Below are positions 1 through 7,034 of a stretch of DNA of 26,738 nucleotides, piece after piece. The first letter of the stretch is position 1; each line of letters opens with the position of its first letter. Under the pieces are notes generated by a model that had not been told where the DNA came from, searched no databases, and saw nothing but the letters and a program-made list of their open reading frames with translations. The DNA comes from CAZJNX01 sp964547415 (GTDB lineage: Bacteria; Pseudomonadota; Alphaproteobacteria; Rhizobiales; Amorphaceae), in assembly GCA_964547415.1 (NCBI GenBank), contig CAZJNX010000035.1, positions 1 to 26,738 of the forward strand, in the 5' to 3' direction. A program made the translations under genes and the position numbers.

Positions 1-24
1 CCTCGAAAAGCTCCAACGTTGCCC

Positions 25-49
25 TGCACCATCCGTGTGAGTCGGTGCA
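25..49 (-). terminator. possible hairpin terminator after the holin-like gene
   Basis: TGCACC at 25-30 pairs with GGTGCA at 44-49 across a 13-base loop, just past the minus-strand stop codon at 50-52. There is no T-run, so this is only a candidate end of the two-gene operon above it. Confidence 0.25.
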
Positions 50-649
50 CTAGCGGCGGCCCAGGAAGAGGCCCGCCAGCAAAGCACCCGCCATGGCGCC
101 GAAGACGAGACCGGGGCCGGCCCGGGGCTCGCCCGACCGCCTGCCGGCACTCTCGAGCCGCGGATCGTCGTCGAACAGGCCCGGCTCGGGCCCGTCCGGC
201 CGGCCGGTCTGCCCCGCCGTGCGCGGCCGTCGGGGCGGGGGCGTCGTCCGGCGGGCGGCTCCGGTCCGTCCCGGCGCGGCGGCCGCCTCCTCAGGGCGCG
301 CCTCGGCCGACGGCGAAAACAGGGGCGCGCGGGGAGGCGCGCCGTTGCGGCCCGCGTCCCGCATGACGAGCAGCATGGCGATCGCGACGAGCGCGAACAG
401 GAGGGCGAGCACCAGGTCGGCCGCCGTCGGCCCGGCGAGGAGCGCGATCTGGCGGTGGAGGGCGAGCGCCAGGAAGCCGGCCGCGAAGACGGCGGCGAAC
501 GCGGCGACGAGCCCCGCGAAGAGGATCGTCGCGAACTGCCGCGCGCCCTGCCGCGCCCGCGCCTGCGCGGCCGCGAGCACGAAGCGGGCGGTGCCGGTCG
601 CCTGGCGGACGATCGGTGCGATGAGGGTCCGGACGAGCGGGTCCGTCAT
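50..649 (-). CDS. phage holin family (YqjE-like) inner membrane protein
   Basis: This 199-residue protein has an amphipathic N-terminus, two hydrophobic helices at about residues 40-64 and 77-96, a long Pro/Arg/Ala-rich polar linker, and a third short hydrophobic segment at about 180-197 ending in Arg-Arg. The paired N-terminal helices match the holin superfamily III/YqjE type. Its start overlaps the stop of the upstream DUF883 gene by the ATGA at 646-649, so translation is probably coupled. In enterobacteria the same order is yqjD-yqjE, inner-membrane proteins that in YqjD's case tether ribosomes in stationary phase. The long disordered linker and extra C-terminal helix are not part of the usual short YqjE, which is about 130 residues. 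The exact role here is unknown; it is unlikely to be a real phage lysis gene because no phage genes are nearby. Confidence 0.75.
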   Translation of the reverse strand: MTDPLVRTLIAPIVRQATGTARFVLAAAQARARQGARQFATILFAGLVAAFAAVFAAGFLALALHRQIALLAGPTAADLVLALLFALVAIAMLLVMRDAGRNGAPPRAPLFSPSAEARPEEAAAAPGRTGAARRTTPPPRRPRTAGQTGRPDGPEPGLFDDDPRLESAGRRSGEPRAGPGLVFGAMAGALLAGLFLGRR

Positions 650-954
650 TTCCCGCGGGAAAGGAGGCCGAAGATGAAGCCGAGGCCCGCGGCCATCAGC
701 ACGGCCGTCAAAGGGTTGCGGACGATCATTTCCTCCGCCTGGTTCTCGTAGCGGTCCGCCTCCGCGCGGGCGCGCGCGGCGTAGGCGCGGCCGCGGTCGG
801 CGATGTCCTCGGCCCGCTCCTCGAGGGTGCGACGGAACTCGTCCGCCTCCTGGCCGACGAGGGCGCTCACCGTCTCGGTCAGACGTGCGACGTCCGCCCG
901 CAGCGCCTCGATGTCCTCCGACAGGTCGGCCTGGGTCTTTCGCTGTTCCGCCAT
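646..954 (-). CDS. DUF883 family (YqjD/ElaB-like) membrane-anchored protein
   Basis: This is a 102-residue protein. Residues about 5-70 are charged and heptad-like, as expected for a coiled coil. A single C-terminal hydrophobic helix follows at about 80-98, with the typical 'VRNPLTAVLMAAGLGF' lead-in and a final Ser-Arg-Gly-Lys. This is the classic DUF883 layout: a soluble coiled coil held to the inner membrane by its tail. The start at 952-954 is preceded on the minus strand by a strong GGGGAGGAACC ribosome site, so the long open frame upstream is not used. It is the first gene of a coupled pair with the YqjE-like gene. In E. coli relatives YqjD and ElaB bind ribosomes or the membrane in stationary phase; transfer of that role to this protein is inference. 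Confidence 0.85.
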   Translation of the reverse strand: MAEQRKTQADLSEDIEALRADVARLTETVSALVGQEADEFRRTLEERAEDIADRGRAYAARARAEADRYENQAEEMIVRNPLTAVLMAAGLGFIFGLLSRGK

Positions 955-1117
955 GGTTCCTCCCCGCGGTTGTCGGGATCGCGCCGTTCCCGGCTTCAAC
1001 ACCTTCCCCGCGATCCCGTTCCGTCCCTCCATCGGCCATCGGGCCGCGTTTGTCACCCGTCGATCGGCGGGGCGCACCGGCGGCTCCGGCCGTCGCGAGG
1101 CGGGGAGGGGAGCGTCC
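955..1117. other. spacer upstream of the DUF883 gene
   Basis: This holds the Shine-Dalgarno of the DUF883 gene (about 957-966, minus strand) and presumably its promoter. No clear -35/-10 pair was found. If the tentative gene at 1118 is not real, the gene-free stretch runs to 1600. Confidence 0.4.
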
Positions 1118-1462
1118 ATGGATAAGGTCGCCCTCCTCGAGCGGGCCGTTCCGGAGGCGGGCGGGGCCGATCGCGACGTCCGCCCCCGCGCCGGCCGCCG
1201 AAGCCGCCGCTCGGACGTCCTCGCCGACTGGATCGGGCGGGAGACGGCCTCGGCGGCGGCCGTGTCGGTGCCGCCGCCGGCCGTGTGGCTCCCCGCGTCG
1301 CGAACCGCGGCGCCGCCGAGGCCGTCCATGCTGCCGGCCGCGGCGCTTCGGGGCACGTCGGTGCCCACGGTGGCGGCGCGCGTCGCGCAGTTCGCCGGCG
1401 TCGGGCCGTCGGGACCGGCGCGCGCATGTCGCCGCCGGACGGCCTTCACGGTCACGGCGTGA
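1118..1462 (+). CDS. tentative small hypothetical protein
   Basis: This is a possible 114-residue protein starting MDKVALLERAVPEAGG. The ATG at 1118 follows GGGGAGGGGAGCGTCC, a good ribosome site at correct spacing, and by eye about nine codons in ten end in G or C, close to neighbouring real genes. Against it, the antisense frame shares the same third-position phase, so the codon bias does not prove the direction, and the second half is Pro/Ala/Arg-rich with no recognisable domain. There is no predicted membrane helix or signal peptide. It lies between the DUF883 gene (divergent) and the M10 protease (same direction). The function is unknown and it may be a chance open frame. Confidence 0.3.
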   Translation: MDKVALLERAVPEAGGADRDVRPRAGRRSRRSDVLADWIGRETASAAAVSVPPPAVWLPASRTAAPPRPSMLPAAALRGTSVPTVAARVAQFAGVGPSGPARACRRRTAFTVTA

Positions 1463-1496
1463 ACGCGGCTCAAGGCGCGCCGGGCACGCGCGCGAC

Positions 1497-1514
1497 CTGT
1501 GATCTCCGTCACAG
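1497..1514. promoter_or_regulatory. CRP/FNR-superfamily-type binding site
   Basis: CTGTGA-TCTCCG-TCACAG contains a perfect TGTGA-N6-TCACA dyad, the consensus for CRP-type regulators. Its centre is at 1505.5, about 95 bases before the protease start codon. If the dyad acted from -41.5, transcription would begin near 1547, leaving a 5' leader of about 54 bases. No strong -10 hexamer is seen there (ATCAAT or TCAATA near 1536-1542 are weak candidates), which would fit an activator-dependent promoter. That part is inference. Confidence 0.5.
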
Positions 1515-1600
1515 CGCAAGCCACTGCGAATGCTGATCAATAGGTGCGCCGACCCGATCGGGAGCGGCGATTTTCAGCAATCCTTTTCCGGGGGAAGCGG

Positions 1601-4600
1601 ATGCCCGCAACCACAACGACTCAGGTTTCCGGCAACATCGCGATCGATGCGCTGCTGCTCGTCGACAGGGGTAACCCGAACCAGGCCTGGCGCTGGGACG
1701 ACACCTCTCTCACCTACAGCTTTCCAAGCACCGGGCTTCTCTACGTTGCCCAACAATTCTTCGACATCGGCAATGCCGTCCAGCTGGCTGGTTTCGCCGC
1801 CGCGAGCGCCCTCGGGCCGGTGGGCCTGTCCTGGTTCCTGCCCTTCGCCGACGACTTCGTCGTCTCCTCCGTCGCGCTCAACGGCTTCCAGCAGTTCAAT
1901 TCACAGCAGATCGCCTCGGCCCGCTTCGCGATCGAGCAGTTCGATTCGGTCAGCGGCCTGCAGCTCGCCGAGCAGGGCGAGAACCTGTTCGGCCACGCGG
2001 ACCTGCGCTTCGCCGAATCGGGCAGCGCCTGGCCGGCCTTCGGCATCCCGCCCCTCGGGCGGGTGGAGACCATGTTCGGCAAGGGCGTCCTCGGCGACAT
2101 GTTCTTCTCCAACGACGGCACCTACGACGCGCCGGTCGCCGGCAACGCCGCGGACGCCACCATCATGCACGAGGTCGGCCACGCCCTCGGCCTCAAGCAC
2201 CCCCACGAGCCCGGCCTGTTCGGCGGCCGCCTGCCCGAGGACATCGAGAAGGCGCTGACCGACGTGTGGGGCCCGACCCTGCCCGACCACCTCGACAGCC
2301 AGCAGTTCACGCTGATGACCTACACCGGCGACCCGATCGTCGGCAGCCACCCCCAGACCCTCATGATGCTGGATATCCAGGCGATCCAGCACCTCTACGG
2401 CGCCGACTTCGGCTTCCGGTCGGGGGATACGACCTACAGGTGGGACGAGAACACCGGGACGATGTTCGTCGACGGCGTCGCCCAGCGCACGCCGGTCCAG
2501 AACACGATCCTGATGACGATCTGGGACGGCAACGGCAACGATACCTACGACCTGTCGAACTACGCCGACGACCTCTCCGTGAATCTCGCGCCCGGCGGCT
2601 GGACGCGGCTCGCCGCCAGCCAGCAGCCGGTGATCTTGCGGGAGAACGGGTCGGGCGTGAGCGTCCCGGAGGCGATCCACGGCAATGTGGCCAACGCGCT
2701 CCTCTACCGGGGCGACACGCGCTCCCTCATCGAGAACGCGATCGGGGGGACGGGCGACGACGTCCTGTCCGGCAACGTGGCGGGCAACGCGCTCACCGGC
2801 GGACGCGGCGACGACAGCCTGATGGGCCACTCGGGCAGCGACCGGCTGGAGGGCGGGCCGGGGAACGATTCGCTCGAGGGCGGGGCGGACGACGACACCC
2901 TGTTCGGCGGCAACGACGACGACACCCTCGAGGGCGGCGCGGGCGAGGACACCCTCGTCGGCGGCCGGGGCGACGACAGCCTGGTCGGCGGGGCCGGGAC
3001 CGATCAGTTCTACGGCGGTCTCGGCGACGACACGGTGAGCTTCGCATTCGACACGGCGGGCGTGGTCGTCGACCTCCTGTCGGGCAACGGCGGCGGCGCG
3101 GCGGCCGGGCAGGCCTTCTCCGACATCGAGAACGTCATCGGGACCCGCTTCGACGACGAGCTGATCGCCAGCGACGACGGCAGCGAGGTGGGCGGCCTCA
3201 GGGGCATGGACACCATCGTGGCGGGCGCGGGCGCCGACGACCTGTCGGGCGGCCCGGGGACCGACACGCTCGACTATTCGCGCAGCGACGCCGGGGTGAG
3301 CGTCGATCTCGGCGGTCCGGGCCTCCACCAGACGGCCGCGGGCGGCTACGCGAGCGGCGACACCATCGACGGTTTCGAGCGGGTGATCGCGACCGCCTTC
3401 GCCGACACGGTGGAGGGCTCGGCCGAGAGCAACGTGATCGACGGCGGCGAGGGGAGCGACAGCCTTACGGGCTTCGCGCGCCGCGACACCCTGCGCGGCG
3501 GGGAGGGCGACGACACCGTTCGCGGCGGCGCCGACGGCGACTATCTCACCGGTGACGGCGGCGCCGACCTCATTACCGGCGGCGGCGGGAGGGACACCCT
3601 CGTCGGCGGCGCGGGCGACGACGACATCGAGGGGGGCGGCGGGATCGACCACCTCTCGGGCGGGGAAGGCAACGACACCCTGTTCGACCGGGAGCACCGC
3701 AACACCTACAGCGGCGGGGACGGCGACGACCACATCTACCAGGGCCCGTACCGCGACACCATCTACGGCGGCGACGGGGAGGACACCGTCTACTTCGAGC
3801 GCCCGTTCGCCGACTACGTCTTCGCCATCGACGGGGCGGGCGCGCTGCTGGTCGGCCTGCCGTACCACTACGCCTCGCTGAACCGCCTGTCGGACGTCGA
3901 ATGGCTCGCCTTCGCCGACGGCACGGAGCCGAACGGTCTCACCCGCTACAGCCGCGTGTCGGTGGACGACGTGCCGCTCCTCTACGAGGACGAGCCGGAG
4001 CCCGTCCCCGACTTCGAGCAGCTCATGGAGGTGGACCGGATCGCCGGGCACTTCGCCCTCGGCGACATGGTCCAGGGCCACATCGAGGCCTCCGATCTCC
4101 TCGGGGGCGAGCGCGTCGGCGTGTTCGACCCGCGGATCGGCACGTTCGGCATCTGGTCGCCGCAGGAGGGGGCGATCCTCGACCTCACGGGCGACGCCCT
4201 CGACCTCCTCGGCGAGGGGGACTTCCGGCCCGCCGCCCTCGGGGACTTCGCGGGCGAGGGGCGCACGCAGGTCCTCTTCCAGGAGGCGGAGGGCGAGCGG
4301 GCGGTCCTGTGGACCCTCGAGGGCACCGACCTCGCGACCACGCAGATCGAGGACCTTGCGGGCCGTACGGTGATGGGCGCGGGGGACCTCCTCGGCGAGG
4401 GCCGGGACGTTCTCGTGCTCCACGACGGGGCGGAGAACGTCCTCACCTTCGCCGCCCTCGAGGGCGAGGGGGCCTTGGCCGGGATCGGGCTCGGCGAGGT
4501 CGCGCTGCCGGGCGGCCTGGCGCCGGACGCGATCCACGTGGGGGACGTGACGGGCGACGGCCGCGCCGACCTCGTCGGGCAGGGGCCGGACGGCACGCTG

Positions 4601-4828
4601 CGGGCGTTCGACTTCGAGAGCGGCGAGATCTTCGCGCTGGAGGCCGCCGGCTTGGGTCCGCAGGGGTCCCTCGTCGGCCTTGCGGACGTCGACCGGGACG
4701 GCCTCGCCGACCCGCTCCACGCGATCCCCGACGGCGCGGGCAGCCTCCTCGTCGCCGGGGGCATGGGCGAGGCGTTCGGCATGGCCCTCATGCGGACGAG
4801 CGAGCCGTTCGACACCCTCCTCGGCTGA
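1601..4828 (+). CDS. secreted M10 (serralysin-like) metalloprotease with RTX repeats and FG-GAP-like tail
   Basis: This is a 1075-residue calcium-dependent zinc protease, expected to leave the cell through a type I (ABC/MFP/TolC) system. The zinc motif HEVGHALGLKH lies at residues 190-200 (ligands H190, H194, H200; catalytic E191). It is followed by a Met-turn LMTYTG with M239 and the serralysin-type Tyr two residues on (Y241). GGxGxDxLx nonapeptides form two blocks, at 382-481 and 611-732, with a beta-rich spacer between. Residues about 830-1075 hold FG-GAP/VCBS-like Asp-rich loops, such as those at D982 and D1029-D1033. The start at 1601 follows GGGGAAG; an in-frame ATG at 1544 has no ribosome site and adds residues that do not look like a protease N-terminus. 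Ordinary serralysins are about 480 residues, so this is more than twice as long. The C-terminus (PFDTLLG) lacks the usual acidic-hydrophobic end. No secretion genes lie in the window. Confidence 0.9.
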   Translation: MPATTTTQVSGNIAIDALLLVDRGNPNQAWRWDDTSLTYSFPSTGLLYVAQQFFDIGNAVQLAGFAAASALGPVGLSWFLPFADDFVVSSVALNGFQQFNSQQIASARFAIEQFDSVSGLQLAEQGENLFGHADLRFAESGSAWPAFGIPPLGRVETMFGKGVLGDMFFSNDGTYDAPVAGNAADATIMHEVGHALGLKHPHEPGLFGGRLPEDIEKALTDVWGPTLPDHLDSQQFTLMTYTGDPIVGSHPQTLMMLDIQAIQHLYGADFGFRSGDTTYRWDENTGTMFVDGVAQRTPVQNTILMTIWDGNGNDTYDLSNYADDLSVNLAPGGWTRLAASQQPVILRENGSGVSVPEAIHGNVANALLYRGDTRSLIENAIGGTGDDVLSGNVAGNALTGGRGDDSLMGHSGSDRLEGGPGNDSLEGGADDDTLFGGNDDDTLEGGAGEDTLVGGRGDDSLVGGAGTDQFYGGLGDDTVSFAFDTAGVVVDLLSGNGGGAAAGQAFSDIENVIGTRFDDELIASDDGSEVGGLRGMDTIVAGAGADDLSGGPGTDTLDYSRSDAGVSVDLGGPGLHQTAAGGYASGDTIDGFERVIATAFADTVEGSAESNVIDGGEGSDSLTGFARRDTLRGGEGDDTVRGGADGDYLTGDGGADLITGGGGRDTLVGGAGDDDIEGGGGIDHLSGGEGNDTLFDREHRNTYSGGDGDDHIYQGPYRDTIYGGDGEDTVYFERPFADYVFAIDGAGALLVGLPYHYASLNRLSDVEWLAFADGTEPNGLTRYSRVSVDDVPLLYEDEPEPVPDFEQLMEVDRIAGHFALGDMVQGHIEASDLLGGERVGVFDPRIGTFGIWSPQEGAILDLTGDALDLLGEGDFRPAALGDFAGEGRTQVLFQEAEGERAVLWTLEGTDLATTQIEDLAGRTVMGAGDLLGEGRDVLVLHDGAENVLTFAALEGEGALAGIGLGEVALPGGLAPDAIHVGDVTGDGRADLVGQGPDGTLRAFDFESGEIFALEAAGLGPQGSLVGLADVDRDGLADPLHAIPDGAGSLLVAGGMGEAFGMALMRTSEPFDTLLG
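2744..3043 (+). repeat. first RTX nonapeptide block inside the protease gene
   Basis: This encodes residues 382-481 of the protease: about ten tandem copies of a glycine/aspartate nonapeptide of the type GGxGDDTLx, which fold as a calcium-binding beta roll. The DNA repeats are degenerate, so the conservation is at protein level. Confidence 0.85.
3431..3796 (+). repeat. second RTX nonapeptide block inside the protease gene
   Basis: This encodes residues 611-732: about twelve GGxGxDxLx-type units, some worn (for example the FARRDTL and DREHRNTY positions). Block two is separated from block one by about 130 residues of the hemolysin-type spacer beginning GVVVDLLSG. Confidence 0.8.
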
Positions 4829-4844
4829 GGAGCGGACGGCGGAT

Positions 4845-4870
4845 GGGGGCGGGCCGCGCGGCCCGCCCCC
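4845..4870. terminator. bidirectional hairpin between convergent genes
   Basis: A perfect 26-base palindrome (13 bp arms, GGGGGCGGGCCGC and its complement) lies 16 bases after the protease stop and 36 bases below the phasin stop on the other strand. It can fold in either transcript, so it probably ends both. There is no T-run on either side, so it may need Rho or act only as a barrier. Confidence 0.55.
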
Positions 4871-4906
4871 GACGTGCCGGTGGCCCCGCCACGAGGCCGG
4901 GCGCGG

Positions 4907-5251
4907 TCAGCGGAAGTTGCTGCCCTTGCCGCCCATCATCTGGTCTTCCGCCGCGTTGAAGCTGCTGGTCGCCGCGTCGGCGGACATGCCCTGCAACCTC
5001 TGCATCTCGCTCGCGTAGTCCTCCATCGCCTGCGTCATGAACGTCGAGTAGGCCTCGAAGAACTCTGCGGGAGACTTGCAGCTCGCCACCTTCCCCTGGA
5101 AGGCGATGTCCTTCTCCAGGCGGTAGTTCACGAACCGTGCCACCTCCTGGTTCCAGTCCTCCATCGCCTTGATGCTGGCGCGGGTGATGGACGTCATCAT
5201 GTCCATCCCGAACATGCCAGGCAACCGGTCGCTCTCGGGGGTATCGACCAT
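4907..5251 (-). CDS. phasin family protein
   Basis: This 114-residue helical protein has the phasin (Phasin_2) core, running from about residue 20 (SITRASIKAMEDWNQEVARF) through 'FFEAYSTFMTQAMEDYASEM' to a short flexible tail. Phasins coat polyhydroxyalkanoate granules and control their size and number; some short family members have other helper roles. The start at 5249-5251 is preceded on the minus strand by GGGAGGGACAG. It lies 118 bases downstream of the sulfotransferase operon on the same strand, separated by a GC palindrome, so it is probably transcribed on its own. It converges on the RTX protease. The polyhydroxyalkanoate role is inferred from the family; no synthase or depolymerase is visible in the window, although a patatin/GntP operon further along could be metabolically related. 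Confidence 0.8.
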   Translation of the reverse strand: MVDTPESDRLPGMFGMDMMTSITRASIKAMEDWNQEVARFVNYRLEKDIAFQGKVASCKSPAEFFEAYSTFMTQAMEDYASEMQRLQGMSADAATSSFNAAEDQMMGGKGSNFR

Positions 5252-5334
5252 CTGTCCCTCCCGGTGCTGGTTCCATCCCGTGCCCCCGCGCGCACCTTAC
5301 CGGGGGCCGGGCCTCCTGGCCAGCGGAGCACCTG

Positions 5335-5355
5335 CGGCCGCCGGCCCGGCGGCCG
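5335..5355 (-). terminator. GC palindrome between sulfotransferase and phasin genes
   Basis: CGGCCGCCGG and its complement flank a single C, giving 10 bp arms, followed by a second small palindrome CCGGTGACCGG at 5353-5363. It lies just past the stop of the sulfotransferase gene at 5370 and before the phasin start, which is where an operon end would be expected. It has no T-tract, and a one-base centre means that the real loop would be formed by melting some of the inner pairs. Confidence 0.4.
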
Positions 5356-5369
5356 GTGACCGGCCCGTG

Positions 5370-7004
5370 TCAGCCGCCGAGGACGGCCTCCATCGGCGCA
5401 TAGCCCATCTTCTCGTGGGCGTAGGCGTAAAGGTGCAGATCGAAGGCGTTCGCCTCGACGAGGCGCCGGTATCGCCGCGGCCCCAGCTGGTCTTCCACCG
5501 CCTGCAGGCGGTCGGCGAGGGTGGAGCCCGTGGCCTGGCTGACGTTCGCCTGAACGGGGCGGAAGGCGACCTGGGGGAAGGACGGCCGGAGCCACGCCGA
5601 CAGGCGGGCGAGGGACTGTTCGAACCGCTCCACGATGCCCACGACCGGCAGGTCCGCCACGAAGGCCAGCGCCTCGTCGAGGTTCACCTCGTTGGGGGCG
5701 ATCTCGCGCTCGCCGGGACGGCCCGGGTGGCGCAGGCTCAGGATTCGCGTCTGGAGATTCATGATCACGTGACGCATGTCGGGCGAATCGATCACCCAGT
5801 CGATGAAGTCGGGAAAATCGAGCGCGTTGGCTTTCTGATTCTGGATGATCGACTGCCGCCCCGGCGACTTGCGCTCGAAGTCGTAGTGGGAGCGGATCCG
5901 GTCGATGGGATGGCGAAGGAAAACGATCGGGTAGACATCCGTGCCGGGGAGGTCGAACGGCCGGCGGACGTTGTGGGACGACACGGCCTCGAGGTCCGGG
6001 CGGGCGGCAAGGAGGCGGACGAGGAAGGCGCTGTTCTGCCATTCCGCCGGGTCGGTCGGGTCAGCCGGCTCGGCCTGGGCCCAGCGCGGGCCGAAGCTGG
6101 CGCGGAGGTTCCGTTCGACGCTGGTGCCGGCGACCTTGAAGATGTGGACGTGGAGAACGAGCTTGCGGCGCGCGGCGACGGGCCGCCCGGACCGGGGGCG
6201 GGGGGAGGCGAGAACCTTCTGCGCCACCGGCAGGAGCGCGTCGGCCGCGGCCGCGTGCATGGCAGGGGAGGGCAGGCGCGCGCCGTGGACCAGCGGCCCG
6301 TGCCCGGCCGGCTCGCCCGCCCCCTCCCCAGTGACGCACGAGACGAGGGCGGCCGCGTGGGGCCGCAGCGCCTCGAGCACCCCGTCCGTCACCCAGGACG
6401 GGTAGGGGGCGGCGGGTGCGAGCGCGTCCGGGACGATGCCGGTCGGCGGGGGCTCGGTCGACAGGTGGAGGAGGATCGCAGGCACGGGCAGCCGGTCGAG
6501 CAGGCTGCGCATCTCCGCCACGTAACGCTGGCGCGCCTCTGCGACGAGGCGGCCGAACGCGGCGGGCGGAGACGCCTCGGCGAACGCGGCGAGCACCTGT
6601 TCGGCCGGTGTGGGCGCCGCCTCGCCGGTGCGGGGCGCGAGCCGGTCGTTCCGGGTGCCGAGGGCGAAGCGGCTGGTCGCGACCGCCTGGGCGGACATCG
6701 TCTCCACAACGGCAAGGCGCGCTCCGGCGGCGAGGTCGAGGAGCTTGGGCCGGCCGAGGAAGAAGGCGGGACCGGCCGCGACGAAGCCGAGGTTGAGCGC
6801 CGGCATGCCCAGCATCGCCGACAGGCGGGACAGGAAGGGCGCCTCGACCAGGCGGCCGAAGGTCTGGCAGGCGCCGATCCCGACCACGTAGCCTTCCGAA
6901 AGATCCGGGGCCGGGCCCCTCGCCTCCAGCTGCCCCGCCGGCAGGGGCCACAGACCGTAATCGACGATGTCCGCGTCCCTTTCCTGCACCTGCCGGTTGG
7001 CCAT
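5370..7004 (-). CDS. DUF6473-like domain fused to a PAPS-dependent sulfotransferase
   Basis: This is a 544-residue two-domain protein. Residues about 10-270 resemble the DUF6473 family of Rhodobacterales (opening 'DYGLWPL', then 'GIGACQTFGRLVEAPFLSRL' and 'MPALNLGFVAAGPAFFL'), which has no assigned activity. Residues about 280-540 are a sulfotransferase: HIFKVAGTS at 287-295 is the loop binding the 5'-phosphosulfate of PAPS, and R364 in VFLRHPIDRIRSHY with S372 eight residues later forms the 3'-phosphate site. It should move sulfate from PAPS to a hydroxyl or amine, most likely on a glycan. The start at 7002-7004 follows GGGAG at nine bases. It lies 30 bases downstream of another sulfotransferase fusion and is probably cotranscribed with it. 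Neither signal peptide nor membrane anchor is seen, so it probably acts in the cytoplasm. The acceptor is unknown. Confidence 0.8.
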   Translation of the reverse strand: MANRQVQERDADIVDYGLWPLPAGQLEARGPAPDLSEGYVVGIGACQTFGRLVEAPFLSRLSAMLGMPALNLGFVAAGPAFFLGRPKLLDLAAGARLAVVETMSAQAVATSRFALGTRNDRLAPRTGEAAPTPAEQVLAAFAEASPPAAFGRLVAEARQRYVAEMRSLLDRLPVPAILLHLSTEPPPTGIVPDALAPAAPYPSWVTDGVLEALRPHAAALVSCVTGEGAGEPAGHGPLVHGARLPSPAMHAAAADALLPVAQKVLASPRPRSGRPVAARRKLVLHVHIFKVAGTSVERNLRASFGPRWAQAEPADPTDPAEWQNSAFLVRLLAARPDLEAVSSHNVRRPFDLPGTDVYPIVFLRHPIDRIRSHYDFERKSPGRQSIIQNQKANALDFPDFIDWVIDSPDMRHVIMNLQTRILSLRHPGRPGEREIAPNEVNLDEALAFVADLPVVGIVERFEQSLARLSAWLRPSFPQVAFRPVQANVSQATGSTLADRLQAVEDQLGPRRYRRLVEANAFDLHLYAYAHEKMGYAPMEAVLGG

Positions 7005-7034
7005 CCGCCGATGCTCCCGCGAGCCGGACCGTCC

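Noticed and set aside
50..649. Holin-like gene as sign of a prophage
   Set aside because: It is coupled to a DUF883 gene in the housekeeping yqjD-yqjE order, and no other phage gene, integrase or attachment site is seen.
1544..1600. Upstream in-frame ATG for the RTX protease
   Set aside because: It has no ribosome site, and the 19 extra residues (Arg-rich) do not fit; the ATG at 1601 follows GGGGAAG at good spacing.
2744..3796. Repeated DNA in the protease as a CRISPR-like array
   Set aside because: The repeats are in frame and encode degenerate GGxGxDxLx nonapeptides of an RTX domain; there are no constant repeats with unique spacers.
1901..4720. 939-codon open frame antisense to the RTX protease
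   Set aside because: It mirrors the Asp/Gly-rich codons of the protease, has no ribosome site or domain, and the plus-strand product has clear catalytic and RTX motifs.
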